Source: Oceanobacter mangrovi
Lineage (GTDB): Bacteria; Pseudomonadota; Gammaproteobacteria; Pseudomonadales; Oceanobacteraceae
Assembly (NCBI RefSeq): GCF_019740315.1
Contig: NZ_JAHXZR010000006.1
Location: forward strand, 62,001 to 126,000
Length of the DNA: 64,000 nt
Direction: 5' to 3'
A program made the position numbers and the translations under genes. This document shows positions 38,352 through 48,247 of the stretch, one piece after another (position 1 is the first letter of the stretch; every line of letters begins with the position of its first letter). The notes under the pieces are model-generated. The model did no database searches, was not told where the DNA came from, and saw only the letters and a list, made by a program, of their open reading frames with translations.

Positions 38352-40691
38352 TCTGCGCTGTCGCCAGGGTGGCTGCAAGCGCTCCAGCTGCTGCCACACT
38401 GCGCCATTTATCTCCATATGAATCGCCCCCAGATCGGCAGTATTGCGCACGGTGATTCGCCGTTCTTTCAGCCGTTTGATCAAGCCATCGGCTGGGTGGC
38501 CATAGCGGTTGTTAAAACCGCTGGAAATCCAGACTTCGCGAGGCCGAACCGTTTGCAGAAATTCCGCTGAACTGCTGCTGGCACTGCCATGATGGGCTGC
38601 AATCAGAATATCGGCCTGCAATTGCGAGCCGTACCTGGCAATAAACTGCCGCTCTACCGAGCTGGGAATATCACCGGGTATCAGTAGCCGCTGACCATAC
38701 CAGTCGAGCATTAACACGCAGGATGCTTCGTTATCAGACAGGCTCGCTGCTTCGATGCGATTAGCTACAGACAACAATCGAAACCGCAGCTTCGCAGGCT
38801 CATTTGGTTGCCAGGCATCCGAGTCGTGACAGCTATGATGCTTTCGCGCCAACAAACCCCGATTCTCAACATCCAATAACGCCCGATAGGCATCAGCAGG
38901 TTGTCCCAGATAAACAGTTTGCTGGCCAGTCGCAACCTCACCATCAAACTGCTTCAACCATGCATTCAGACCACCGGCATGATCACTGTCGGCATGACTG
39001 ACAATCAGGGTTTGTGGCGAACTCCAACCCTGCTGTAACAACAAGGGAATCACCACCCGATCAGCCAGATTAAAGCCGTCTGCCGACCCTGCCCCCAGGT
39101 CGTACACCAGTTGCTGGTTTTCTGCCGCGACCAACAACGACAGCCCCTGCCCGACATCGGCCATGATCAAACCAGGCGCAACCGATCGAAACCGGCCATC
39201 ATCCCTGACAAGATTGGTCGCCAACAAAACCAGCAGTGCCGCCAGTGTTAGCAGGCGCAGCCGACTATTCAGCCCCAGCCAGAGCAGCACCAATGCCGCC
39301 AGCATTAACAACTGGGCTGCTGGCGGTAACAGCAAACTGGCATCCGTCCATCCCGCCAGCCAATTCAACAGCCACCACCAGATGTGATCCAGCTGTTGTA
39401 ACAGTCTGTCCAGCCAACCCAAACCGCTCAAGGCCAATAGCAACACCAGCGGCAGCAACACCAACGTCATCAAGGGAATCGCCAGCAAATTGGCCAGCAA
39501 AGAAATCACCGGCAGCGGCTGCTGCCAAACCGAGCCGACCAACACCATGGCGGCAAACACCACCAACTGCGGCAAGATGAGCGCCTGCCACCAAACCAGT
39601 CGACGCCCCTGCAGAAACGCCAGCAAGGCAGCCACCGCCGCAAACGAATAGCAGAACCCGGCACTGGTATAGATCAGCGGATTAATCAGCAGCACCACAA
39701 GCAATGCCAGCCACAACACCAGCCAGTAATTGGGTCGATTCCAGAACACCGCCACGATAACCGCCAGCATGGCCATGACCCAAGAGCGCTGCAACGCGAT
39801 ACCTGCGCCTGCCAACCAGACAAACCCCAGCGTGACCAGCGCACTGGCCGACGCCTGAATGGCCAGATCAAAACGAGCCGATCGCTCATCAGACACCAGC
39901 AACCGGCGCAAGCCACCGAACAACAGCAACACCAGAGCGATAATCATGCCCAGGTGCAATCCACTGACGACCAGCAGGTGCACAGTTCCAGTCTGTCTGG
40001 CCAGCTGCCACTGCTCTTCGCCAAAGGCTCCCTGCTCACCAAATACCAGTCCATCAACCCAGCCGCGACTGGTAGCAGACAAGTGAGACAAGACGCTTTG
40101 CCGCAGAGCGTCACGCAAGCCCGGTTCTGTTGCGGCAGGCTGATAACTCACCAGTTTTTTGATATAGCCGCGGCCATCCAGCTGCTGACGAAGCTGCCAG
40201 GCTTCGTAATCAAACGTCAATCCGTTGGCAAATCCCACCCCAGCTCGCAATAACGCCTGAACCTCAAGCTGGTCAGCCACCTGCAAGCGGGGTTCTGACT
40301 GATAGAACCCCAGGCTCAAATAGCGCAGTGACGAGGTGTCGCAGGCACGGGTTTCCAGCACTTTCGCCCGGATGCGCTGATAGCGTTCCTGCTGTGCTTC
40401 AACTTCCTCAACCTGCAGTTGCAGCACACAGGAAATACGATCGAGACTGGCTGGTAAACGATGCTGCAATTGCCATAAAAGCCATCCCTGCCCCCAGCAA
40501 AGCGCCAGCATAAACAGCCCGATGCCCAGCAGTAACTGGCGCGAACCGGTGATCTTGGAACCTCGCCGATACAACAGAGTCAGAGCCAAACCTGCTGAAA
40601 AAAGGAAGGCCATCAGGTAGTAAAATTGATGAGACAACAACAGCGTGCCGACAATCAGGCCGCCACTGCAGACGATCAGGATGTATTGCAT
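38334..40691 (-). CDS. comEC: ComEC/Rec2 family DNA internalisation protein
   Basis: Inner-membrane channel for single-stranded DNA uptake in transformation. The 785-residue protein has an N-terminal OB-like region, a competence domain with about ten membrane segments, and a C-terminal metallo-beta-lactamase-like domain with SHADSDHAGGL and AAHHGSASSSS. The ATG at 40691 has GGAG 5 bases upstream; a GTG two codons earlier is possible. In Pseudomonas comEC also lies between the lol genes and exbB. Confidence 0.95.
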   Translation of the reverse strand: MQYILIVCSGGLIVGTLLLSHQFYYLMAFLFSAGLALTLLYRRGSKITGSRQLLLGIGLFMLALCWGQGWLLWQLQHRLPASLDRISCVLQLQVEEVEAQQERYQRIRAKVLETRACDTSSLRYLSLGFYQSEPRLQVADQLEVQALLRAGVGFANGLTFDYEAWQLRQQLDGRGYIKKLVSYQPAATEPGLRDALRQSVLSHLSATSRGWVDGLVFGEQGAFGEEQWQLARQTGTVHLLVVSGLHLGMIIALVLLLFGGLRRLLVSDERSARFDLAIQASASALVTLGFVWLAGAGIALQRSWVMAMLAVIVAVFWNRPNYWLVLWLALLVVLLINPLIYTSAGFCYSFAAVAALLAFLQGRRLVWWQALILPQLVVFAAMVLVGSVWQQPLPVISLLANLLAIPLMTLVLLPLVLLLALSGLGWLDRLLQQLDHIWWWLLNWLAGWTDASLLLPPAAQLLMLAALVLLWLGLNSRLRLLTLAALLVLLATNLVRDDGRFRSVAPGLIMADVGQGLSLLVAAENQQLVYDLGAGSADGFNLADRVVIPLLLQQGWSSPQTLIVSHADSDHAGGLNAWLKQFDGEVATGQQTVYLGQPADAYRALLDVENRGLLARKHHSCHDSDAWQPNEPAKLRFRLLSVANRIEAASLSDNEASCVLMLDWYGQRLLIPGDIPSSVERQFIARYGSQLQADILIAAHHGSASSSSAEFLQTVRPREVWISSGFNNRYGHPADGLIKRLKERRITVRNTADLGAIHMEINGAVWQQLERLQPPWRQRRSGMVD

Positions 40692-40748
40692 TGCCACTCC
40701 ATGGCTTAGTCGGCATAATCGCCGCGCAGTGTCATCACGGCGGTTCCC

Positions 40749-41276
40749 ATGCCCAAAAAGTTATTCAAACGCATCTTCCCGTCCCCGGAAGAAATTCAGG
40801 CTAACAAATCCCTACGTTTCCTGGCACCACTGTTCGCCAACCCGAACTTGTGGCATCTCAACAGACGAGCGGTTTCCAAAGCATTTTTTGTTGGTTTGTT
40901 CGTGGCATTTTTGCCAATGCCTTTTCAGATGGCGATTGCCGCCCTGTTTGCCTTCTGGGCCAACGCCAATGTGCCGATTTCCGTTGGTCTGGTGTGGGTC
41001 AGCAATCCGCTGACGATTCCACCACTGTTTTACGGCACCTATCTGTTTGGTACCTGGATGCTGCAGACGCCGACGCGGGATTTTCATATCCAGCTGTCCG
41101 TAGACTGGGTGCTGAATGAGTTGGAGCTGGTTTGGGAACCATTGCTGGTCGGATCGCTGACCGTTGGTATTGTCCTCGGTATCATCGGTTATTTCGGCGT
41201 TGACTGGTTCTGGCGACACCATGTCTGGCAGAGCTGGAAAAACCGTCGCAGGACCACTCCGCCGAAAAACAGCTGA
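40749..41276 (+). CDS. DUF2062 family membrane protein
   Basis: The 175-residue protein contains the DUF2062 pattern: FVGLFVAFLPMPFQMAIAAL, the conserved VWVSNPLTIPPLFYGTYLFG and a C-terminal membrane helix (VGSLTVGIVLGIIGYFGV). Function is unknown in the family. It is divergent from comEC and ends before a bidirectional terminator. Confidence 0.93.
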   Translation: MPKKLFKRIFPSPEEIQANKSLRFLAPLFANPNLWHLNRRAVSKAFFVGLFVAFLPMPFQMAIAALFAFWANANVPISVGLVWVSNPLTIPPLFYGTYLFGTWMLQTPTRDFHIQLSVDWVLNELELVWEPLLVGSLTVGIVLGIIGYFGVDWFWRHHVWQSWKNRRRTTPPKNS

Positions 41277-41344
41277 CCTCAAAAACAGCTGGCGAGAGCA
41301 AGTCTGTATCCGTTAATCCGTTAGCCACGCCAAATGCGGCCAAT

Positions 41345-41374
41345 AAAAAAGCAGCTATGGTTAGCTGCTTTTTT
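41345..41374. terminator. Bidirectional terminator between the DUF2062 gene and lolD
   Basis: Inverted repeat AAAAAAGCAGCT/AGCTGCTTTTTT with a 6-base loop. The plus-strand T tract is ten bases long. It serves converging genes on both sides. Confidence 0.92.
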
Positions 41375-41398
41375 TTTGCGCTGCGAATAATCCAGCCG

Positions 41399-42091
41399 TC
41401 AGTCAACCTGATCTTCGACCAACAGCTGATTTTTCAGGCGCAAACACCTATCCATTCGTCGCGCCAGCGATTCATCGTGAGTCACCAGCACAAACGCGGT
41501 ATCGACCGAACGAATCAACTCCAGCATCAACTCTTCTACCTGAGCGGCCGTTTGCTGGTCCAGGTTGCCGGTTGGTTCATCCATCAGAACCACTTTCGGC
41601 TGATTCACCAATGCTCGCGCAATCGCAGTACGCTGACGCTCACCACCAGATAACTCCGCTGGCTTGTGGCTGGCACGTTCTGCCATTCCCAGCCGACTGA
41701 GACACTGCATCGCCCGCTCACTGGCTTCCGCCGTTGGCTTGCCACCCAGCAGCAAGGGCATCATGACGTTTTCCAGTGCGGTGAATTCTGGCAACAGGTG
41801 ATGAAACTGGTAAACAAAGCCAAGACTCTGGTTCCGCAGTCGGGTCCGCGCGGCTTCTGACAGCTGATGAATATTTTCACCACCCAATAACACAGAGCCT
41901 TCATCAACTTTGTCGAGGCCACCCAACACGTTCAGCAAGGTGGTTTTACCAGAACCCGAGCTCCCAACAATTGCCAGGGTTTCGCCAGCATGCAGGGTAA
42001 CCGACACATCTTTCCAGACCGTCACCGACTGCGGCCCACTGGTGTAGGTTTTACGCAGCCCTTCTGCCACCAGAACCGGTTGATTATTCAT
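41399..42091 (-). CDS. lolD: Lipoprotein-releasing system ATPase LolD
   Basis: ABC ATPase that powers release of outer-membrane lipoproteins from the inner membrane to LolA. The 230-residue protein has Walker A GSSGSGKTTLLN, signature LSGGERQRTAIARA and Walker B VVLMDEPTGNLD. It overlaps the upstream permease gene by 8 bases. Confidence 0.96.
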   Translation of the reverse strand: MNNQPVLVAEGLRKTYTSGPQSVTVWKDVSVTLHAGETLAIVGSSGSGKTTLLNVLGGLDKVDEGSVLLGGENIHQLSEAARTRLRNQSLGFVYQFHHLLPEFTALENVMMPLLLGGKPTAEASERAMQCLSRLGMAERASHKPAELSGGERQRTAIARALVNQPKVVLMDEPTGNLDQQTAAQVEELMLELIRSVDTAFVLVTHDESLARRMDRCLRLKNQLLVEDQVD

Positions 42092-43334
42092 AACGCAGGG
42101 CCTCCGCTGGCTGCACCCGGGAAGCCCGGTAAGATGGATACAGGGTTGCCAGGAAACTCAGCACCAGCGATGAGCCGGTAATCATGGCCACATCACTCCA
42201 CAGCAATTGCGATGGCAGATAGGAAATAAAATAGACGTCCGGGTTAAGGATATGGAAACCAAAAACGCTTTCAGCCCAGGCTACGATGTCAGAGATAGAC
42301 CAGGCCCCCAATACGCCCAGCGTCGTCCCCAACACCACACCAACCAGACCAATCGACAATCCCTGCACCATAAATATCGCCATAATGGTCGAGGGTTTCG
42401 CACCCATGGTGCGCAGAATGGCAATGTCCGCCTGCTTGTCTGTGACCACCATCACCAGGGTCGAAATAATATTGAAGGCAGCCACGGCAACAATCATCAG
42501 CAACAGCAGCCCGATCATGGTTTTTTCCATATGAATGGCCGCAAACAGGTTGCCGTGGGTGCGAGTCCAGTCACTGCCGGAATAAAAGCCGTCAAGGTTA
42601 TTAATCAGCTTCCAGATCAGCTTTGGCGCCTGGAACAGATCATCAAACTTGACTCGCACCGATTCGGCCTCGCCATTGATACGACCCAGTTTGCCCGCGT
42701 CCTGCAGGTTGATAACCGCCAGGTTGGCATCCAGTTCAGCGCCGACTGAAAACACCCCGGCAACCGTCAGTCGACGGACCCTTGGAATCACCCCGGCCGG
42801 ACTCAGCGTTGCTTCCGGCAACATAAATGTGAGCTTGTCACCTTCGACAACGCCCAGATTACGAGCCAATAACTCACCCAGCAACACGTTGTAACTACCG
42901 GGCGTCAAATCAGCCAGCGAGCCGGTTTTGATATGTTCAGGCAAGATCGACACATCGGGTTCGGCAGCCGGGTCGACGCCGGTCACCAGCACGCCTTTCA
43001 CCCGCCCGTTAACCGCCATCATGCCTTGCAAACGGGTCAGTGGTGCCACTCCGGCCACTCCGGGAAACTCCTTGATTTCCTGCGCCAGCGCCTGCCAGTC
43101 CTGAATTCCACCGGCCTTGTAAACCACGCCGTGCGGTACCATGCCCAAAATACGTTGACGCAGTTCGCGGTCGAAGCCGTTCATCACTGACAGCACCAGA
43201 ATCAGCACCGCCACACCAAGGGTCATGCCCACCATCGACGAGGCGGAAATAAAGGAAATAAAGTGATTGCGGCGCTTGGCGGCCAGATATCGCAAACCGA
43301 TACCGAGCGGCAAACTGCCTGCTGACAAACTCAT
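42084..43334 (-). CDS. lolC: Lipoprotein-releasing system transmembrane protein (LolC/LolE family)
   Basis: Inner-membrane permease of 416 residues with the LolC/E topology: first membrane segment in the SMVGMTLGVAVLILVLSVMN region, a large periplasmic domain, and three C-terminal segments including MIGLLLLMIVAVAAFNIIST and an FtsX-type end. Only one permease gene accompanies lolD, whereas E. coli and Pseudomonas have lolC and lolE. It may be a LolF-type protein that works as a homodimer, or lolE may lie elsewhere. Confidence 0.9.
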   Translation of the reverse strand: MSLSAGSLPLGIGLRYLAAKRRNHFISFISASSMVGMTLGVAVLILVLSVMNGFDRELRQRILGMVPHGVVYKAGGIQDWQALAQEIKEFPGVAGVAPLTRLQGMMAVNGRVKGVLVTGVDPAAEPDVSILPEHIKTGSLADLTPGSYNVLLGELLARNLGVVEGDKLTFMLPEATLSPAGVIPRVRRLTVAGVFSVGAELDANLAVINLQDAGKLGRINGEAESVRVKFDDLFQAPKLIWKLINNLDGFYSGSDWTRTHGNLFAAIHMEKTMIGLLLLMIVAVAAFNIISTLVMVVTDKQADIAILRTMGAKPSTIMAIFMVQGLSIGLVGVVLGTTLGVLGAWSISDIVAWAESVFGFHILNPDVYFISYLPSQLLWSDVAMITGSSLVLSFLATLYPSYRASRVQPAEALRYE

Positions 43335-43608
43335 GTGTCGTACTGCTCCCGATTACGAACGCGGATTCAAACCTCGCTGGCGGTCCTGCCAGACGGGCTG
43401 CGCAAGTGTGCCCGAAGCAGGCCGGAAAGGCCACGTTTGCCCCATTCCTGCGCTGCGGTGCCTGTCTCAGAAAGGTTTACAGGCGACTGGTTCCCGAGAG
43501 ATGAGATCGAAAGTGGGAAATAAAATAGATAACGGTATAAAGAATTCAGAGGGAATTTGGAACAGACGCAGGCAAGATACCTGCGCCTGGTGTCAATCAG
43601 CCAAGGCG

Positions 43609-45699
43609 TCAGATACGCCGTAACGGCGGCATGGCATCCAGCAGCAATTTGCCATAACGGCTGGAAATCAGTCGCTTGTCGAGGATGCTGACCTTGCCAC
43701 TATCGGATTCCTTGCGAATCAGACGACCACAAGCCTGTACCAGTCGAATCGAGGCCGCTGGCAGTGTCAGATCCATAAAGGGATTACGGCCGCGGCTTTC
43801 GAGCCATTCGCTGGTGGCTGCATGAATCGGGTCATCCGGCACCGCAAAGGGAATTTTCACGATCACCACATGCGTCAGGTATTCACCCGGCAAGTCGATC
43901 CCTTCGGCAAAGCTGGCGAGACCAAAGATCACACTGCCTTTGCCACCATCAATGCGCTCTTTATGGCGACGGACGATTTCACTTTTCGGCAAAAAGCCCT
44001 GACACAGCAGGCTTTCGTACCAGTCACGAATAAAGGTCTCGCGGGTGGCCTCCAGCTGCGCCCGGGAACTGAACAACACCAGCGTGCCTTTGGTCAGATC
44101 AAGCTGGGTTTTAAGCCAGCCCTCAACATCTGACTGGAACTGCTCACTTTTTGGGTCCGATGCCAGCTGCACCACTTCCAGCTGGCCCAGATTCGGATAA
44201 TCAAACGGACTGGCAACCCTGTGGTAGCCAACCCAGTCCGGCAAACCGGTTTCCCAGCTGAGGTTGTTGAAGCTGTTCAACGCCGTCAGGGTTGCCGAGG
44301 TTACGACGGCGCCATGACACCGCCACCAGAGGTTCTTGCGCAATTGATCGGCAACGGCAATCGGTGAGGCGCTGAGTTTGATATCCCAGTCTTCACCGAA
44401 CGGCGTTTTGGCTATCCAGCGCGCTACCGGAATTTCCCCTTCGGCTTCTTCGGCAGCCATCCAGGTAACGGCTTCCCACAGTGATTCTGCCCGCGCCAAC
44501 ATCATGCCCATCGGTGCCTGCCAGCTTTCAGCGACATCACGACTGAACTCGCCTTCACCCTTGGCATCGAGCGATTGCTGCAGCATGTCGTTGAGTTTAT
44601 CGAGGCATTGCAGCAACGGCTGCAGCGGCGCCTTGATGTTGTTGAGCAAGTCGCGCAGGTTGTCTGGAACCCGGCCCTGTTCAAACCGCAAACGGTCACG
44701 GTCGCCCATCAGGTCAAACACCAGCGGCCACATCAGGCTGAAATGGCTACTGAGTTCGCGACACTGACCCGGCGCATCCTGCAAGGCATACAAAATGGAT
44801 GGCGGCATGCTGGTCGCGCCGACAAACTGCTCAACCCCCTGCTCCAGCTGCTTGAGCCACTGGCGCTGGGCCCGCACACCGAATTCCAGCCGGAAGTGAT
44901 TGAGCGCCTTGTCGGCCAGGTGATGGCCTTCGTCGAACACATAGATAGTCTTTTCCGGCGCTGGCAACACAGCGCCACCACCGAGACTCAGGTCCGACAA
45001 CACCAGATCGTGGTTGGCGACAATAATGTCAGCATCTTCCATGGCCTGACGGGCTTTAAAGAAAGAGCAGTTATCAAACTCAGGGCAGCGTCGATTGGAG
45101 CATTCACGATGCGTCGCCGTCAGGTGACCCCACTGACTGTCGGAAATTTCCTCACCCCAACGGTCGCGATCACCATCCCATTTGCCAACGGCGTATTGGC
45201 TCAGCATGGATTCGTACAAATCCCGATCCTGCTCTTCTGGCGACTGCTCGAACAGATCAATGGTCGAGAGAATGCCGGACAGCTGTTGCAAGGCCTTGTC
45301 GAGTTTTACCAGACACAGATAACGACCACGGCCCTTGGCCAACGCGAAGTTAAACGGCAGCGAGATATGCTTTTTCAGATTAGGCAGATCCTTGTCGAGA
45401 ATCTGTTCCTGCAGGGCAATGGTGGCGGTGGAAATGAGCAGTTTCTTTTCCTGTTCAATCGCCAACGGCAACGACGCCAACAAGTAAGCCAGGGTTTTAC
45501 CCGTCCCGGTACCCGCTTCCACCACAACGATACCAGCGTCGTTATTGCGCTCGCCCTTGTCGTCGGTTTTGACCGAGCCCAGCGCCTTGGCGATTTCCGC
45601 GATCATCACCCGCTGGCCCATACGCGGCTTGAGATCAAGCGCCTTGATCAACTCACGGTAGAGCGCCTGGATTCGTTGTTTGGATTCGTTACTTAACAC
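43609..45699 (-). CDS. dinG: ATP-dependent DNA helicase DinG
   Basis: Iron-sulfur superfamily 2 helicase that unwinds R-loops, D-loops and forked DNA. The protein (696 residues from 45699) has Walker A EAGTGTGKTLAYLL, four Fe-S cysteines (LCLVKL, then HRECSNRRCPEFDNC), DEAH-type FDEGHHLAD and motif VI LVQACGRLIRKESD. I prefer the GTG at 45699, which matches the E. coli N-terminus; the frame opens from a GTG at 45726 inside gspB. It is co-oriented with gspAB, and I see no LexA box directly upstream. Confidence 0.94.
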   Translation of the reverse strand: MLSNESKQRIQALYRELIKALDLKPRMGQRVMIAEIAKALGSVKTDDKGERNNDAGIVVVEAGTGTGKTLAYLLASLPLAIEQEKKLLISTATIALQEQILDKDLPNLKKHISLPFNFALAKGRGRYLCLVKLDKALQQLSGILSTIDLFEQSPEEQDRDLYESMLSQYAVGKWDGDRDRWGEEISDSQWGHLTATHRECSNRRCPEFDNCSFFKARQAMEDADIIVANHDLVLSDLSLGGGAVLPAPEKTIYVFDEGHHLADKALNHFRLEFGVRAQRQWLKQLEQGVEQFVGATSMPPSILYALQDAPGQCRELSSHFSLMWPLVFDLMGDRDRLRFEQGRVPDNLRDLLNNIKAPLQPLLQCLDKLNDMLQQSLDAKGEGEFSRDVAESWQAPMGMMLARAESLWEAVTWMAAEEAEGEIPVARWIAKTPFGEDWDIKLSASPIAVADQLRKNLWWRCHGAVVTSATLTALNSFNNLSWETGLPDWVGYHRVASPFDYPNLGQLEVVQLASDPKSEQFQSDVEGWLKTQLDLTKGTLVLFSSRAQLEATRETFIRDWYESLLCQGFLPKSEIVRRHKERIDGGKGSVIFGLASFAEGIDLPGEYLTHVVIVKIPFAVPDDPIHAATSEWLESRGRNPFMDLTLPAASIRLVQACGRLIRKESDSGKVSILDKRLISSRYGKLLLDAMPPLRRI

Positions 45700-45703
45700 A
45701 CTA

Positions 45704-46432
45704 TTACTCAATTGCTTGCCAGCCACGGCGGCGGCTGATCGTCAGCGGATAACCGTCGACGTCGATAATCAGACCATCAGAGGTAATCTGGTCCACATAA
45801 ATACCCGGGCGAATCATATCGCCCTCATGAAAACTGTCGCCGTTCAGCGTCACACTACGACTGCTGACGTCCGGTCCATAAATGTGGCCGGTGACATCGA
45901 GCGTTGGAATTTTTTTCAGCGAGCTTAAGGGCGGCAACTGACGAACTTCGACCCTGGCAGTGGCCATTGCGGGTTCTTGTTCGACTGATATAGCCGCCGG
46001 AGTCGCTGGCGCTGATTCAACAAGATCAGCAGACTGAGGCACAGGCGGTGGCGTTATGGACGACACAGAAGCCGCAGCAGGCGGAATTGGCGGCCGCTCG
46101 GCCGGATCAATCCGCAGCACAATCGCCGGATTCAAGGTCGCCACCACTGGCGGCTGCACCACATGAGTTTCGGACTCGGGAATCACATCCGTTACGACTG
46201 CCACTGGCTCAGCGATCTCTGCCGGGGTTACTGACTCAAGCGCATGATCGTCACCTGACAGTCGATAGACAGACCAGCCCACCACAGCAATCAGCAGCAA
46301 CACCGCAACCGCGATCAGAGGCAATGGCAATTTGGCCTGGGTGATCACAGTCGTCTGAACCGGCACGCCCTCAGCTGATCCCGGTTTGCCTTGCTGTTCA
46401 GACTTTTTCAGCGCATCCAGAATGTACGACAT
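45704..46432 (-). CDS. gspB: General secretion pathway protein B (ExeB-like)
   Basis: Inner-membrane partner of GspA, needed in Aeromonas-type systems for moving the GspD secretin through peptidoglycan. The 242-residue protein starts MSYILDALKKSEQQ, has a membrane segment at about 40-56 (PLPLIAVAVLLLIAVVGW), a Pro-rich periplasmic linker, and the GspB C-terminal domain (VTGHIYGPDVSSRSVTLNG, ending LTISRRRGW). It overlaps gspA by one base. Confidence 0.94.
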   Translation of the reverse strand: MSYILDALKKSEQQGKPGSAEGVPVQTTVITQAKLPLPLIAVAVLLLIAVVGWSVYRLSGDDHALESVTPAEIAEPVAVVTDVIPESETHVVQPPVVATLNPAIVLRIDPAERPPIPPAAASVSSITPPPVPQSADLVESAPATPAAISVEQEPAMATARVEVRQLPPLSSLKKIPTLDVTGHIYGPDVSSRSVTLNGDSFHEGDMIRPGIYVDQITSDGLIIDVDGYPLTISRRRGWQAIE

Positions 46433-48096
46433 CAGGAATCACCTCCGTCGTCGCTATTCGCCTGCTGAGACTGCTGCGCCTGTTGTTGCAGCTGGCGCTG
46501 GATATAGATCAGCGTCTGTGGACCAATAATGCGGTCAGCATTGAGACCGTTTTCGGCCTGAAAGCGAGCCACCTGAATCTGGGTAATGGGGTCGTATACC
46601 AGAGGGTCCAGTGTCAGCGGTTTTTCGCCGCTGGGGCCAATAACTTCCCAATTGGCATGCGCTGCAACACCTAACGCCCGCCGCACCCAATCCACTACCA
46701 GAGATGACTGGCCGGGATAAATGGCCTGCTGATACCCCACTGGCGGCTGCCACAACAGCAGCGCTTTCTGGTTGCTGGCGTTGGCAGCATGATCAGCAAA
46801 CCAGTCCGGGCCATAGACCCATGCGTTGTTTTGACGAATGACCAATTGGTACTGCACACCTGCCAGCTGCTGGGCGGGCCACTCCACTTCCAGGCAATGC
46901 CAATCTTCAACAGCCAGAGTTTCACAATCGCCAGCAACCAGGCCCATCGACCCGCTGAGGAATTTTGCGGCCCGGTCTTTTTCTGATTCTGGTGGCAATG
47001 CAGATGGTTCAGCCGCGCTCATAGCCAGGGAATCCGGGGGTTGTGCCGTATTGGTTGCTGGTTGTGGGTTGGTTTGCGGCGTATTGGTGTTTTGGTCATA
47101 AGCCGACGGCGCAATCCAGCTGGCCAGCTGTGTTCTCACAGAATCCAACCCGCCAGCCTGTTGCAGCAGCAACACCAGCACACACAAAGCCAAACCACTG
47201 GTCAGCCAGGACAACTGACGCAGCTTGCGATCAGTCGCTGTTACAGCCGGTACGGCAGTTGCTGCGGAATCTGTTTGAGCAACGGAGTCCGGCGCTCCCA
47301 GAACTTCCGTCAAGGCCGTTTTTGCCGTAGCCCGATCAACATGCTGTTTGCCCTGAGCGAATGCTCCGAGCAAGGCGCGGTCAGCGACACTGTTGATCAA
47401 CCGTGGAATGCCCTTGCTGCCCTGCCAGATGACTTCACAAGCAGCGGGTTCAAACACGTTCTGCTCACAACCGGCCAACTTCAGCCGATGAGCCAGATAA
47501 TCCGCCGTTTCTGCCGGTTGCAGATGATTAAGGTGATAGCGGGCAGTAATACGCTGACTCAGCTGGCGCAGCTGATGCGACGCCAATACCTCACGCAGCT
47601 CCGGCTGGCCGACCAGAATCAGGGTCAACAATTTGTGATGGCTGGTTTCCAGATTGGTCAGCAGCCGCACTTGCTCAAGCGTCGCCGCTGGCATCGCCTG
47701 TGCTTCATCGATCAGACAGATAACCCGCTTACCGTCAGCGTACCAACCCAGCAAGGCTTCATTTAACTGGCGATACAAGGTCTGCTGGGAATCCTCTGCT
47801 TGCCAGGGTAACTCCAGCTCATCAAACAAGGCGCGCATCAACTCCAGCGGCGACAGCAGCGGATTGAAGATGTAGGCGGTTTTGAATTCGTCACCGGTCT
47901 GTTCCAGAAAGGCCCGACACAGCGTGGTTTTACCCGTACCTACCTCGCCGGTCAGACACACCAGACCGCCGTGACCTGTCAGCGCATATTGCAAATGGGC
48001 AAGCGCTTCCTGATGGCCAGCGGAAGGAAACAGAAATGATGGATCAGGCGCGATAGTGAACGGAAATCGTTCCAGCCCGAAATGACTCAAGTACAT
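46432..48096 (-). CDS. gspA: General secretion pathway ATPase GspA (ExeA-like)
   Basis: AAA+ ATPase with a periplasmic peptidoglycan-binding tail. The 554-residue protein has Walker A GEVGTGKTTLC at 50-60, Walker B VICLIDEAQAM, sensor regions, one membrane segment at about 294-311, and a C-terminal peptidoglycan-binding domain ending in ENGLNADRIIGPQTLIYI. Its leader holds a 7-bp tandem repeat array. It is 36 kb from the gspE-M operon. Confidence 0.94.
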   Translation of the reverse strand: MYLSHFGLERFPFTIAPDPSFLFPSAGHQEALAHLQYALTGHGGLVCLTGEVGTGKTTLCRAFLEQTGDEFKTAYIFNPLLSPLELMRALFDELELPWQAEDSQQTLYRQLNEALLGWYADGKRVICLIDEAQAMPAATLEQVRLLTNLETSHHKLLTLILVGQPELREVLASHQLRQLSQRITARYHLNHLQPAETADYLAHRLKLAGCEQNVFEPAACEVIWQGSKGIPRLINSVADRALLGAFAQGKQHVDRATAKTALTEVLGAPDSVAQTDSAATAVPAVTATDRKLRQLSWLTSGLALCVLVLLLQQAGGLDSVRTQLASWIAPSAYDQNTNTPQTNPQPATNTAQPPDSLAMSAAEPSALPPESEKDRAAKFLSGSMGLVAGDCETLAVEDWHCLEVEWPAQQLAGVQYQLVIRQNNAWVYGPDWFADHAANASNQKALLLWQPPVGYQQAIYPGQSSLVVDWVRRALGVAAHANWEVIGPSGEKPLTLDPLVYDPITQIQVARFQAENGLNADRIIGPQTLIYIQRQLQQQAQQSQQANSDDGGDS

Positions 48097-48167
48097 GCAC
48101 GACTCAGCAGCGGATCAATCAGCGCGCCATCATACCGGAAGTTGGGAGGCAATCGCACGACTAGCGT

Positions 48168-48237
48168 CGCCAGACGCCAGACGCCAGACGCCAGACGCCA
48201 GACGCCAGACGCCAGACGCCAGACGCCAGACGCCAGA
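48168..48237. repeat. Tandem repeat array, ten copies of a 7-bp unit
   Basis: CGCCAGA repeated ten times without a mismatch (70 bases). On the minus strand the unit is TCTGGCG. The array lies 72 bases before the gspA start and just downstream of a predicted -10 box, so it would be transcribed in the gspA leader. Confidence 0.97.
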
Positions 48238-48247
48238 CGGGAGCATT

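Noticed and set aside
43560-43625. dinG terminator
   Set aside because: Two short stems are present but neither has a T tract on the minus strand.
48168-48237. CRISPR array
   Set aside because: Units are 7 bases with no spacers; it is a simple tandem repeat.
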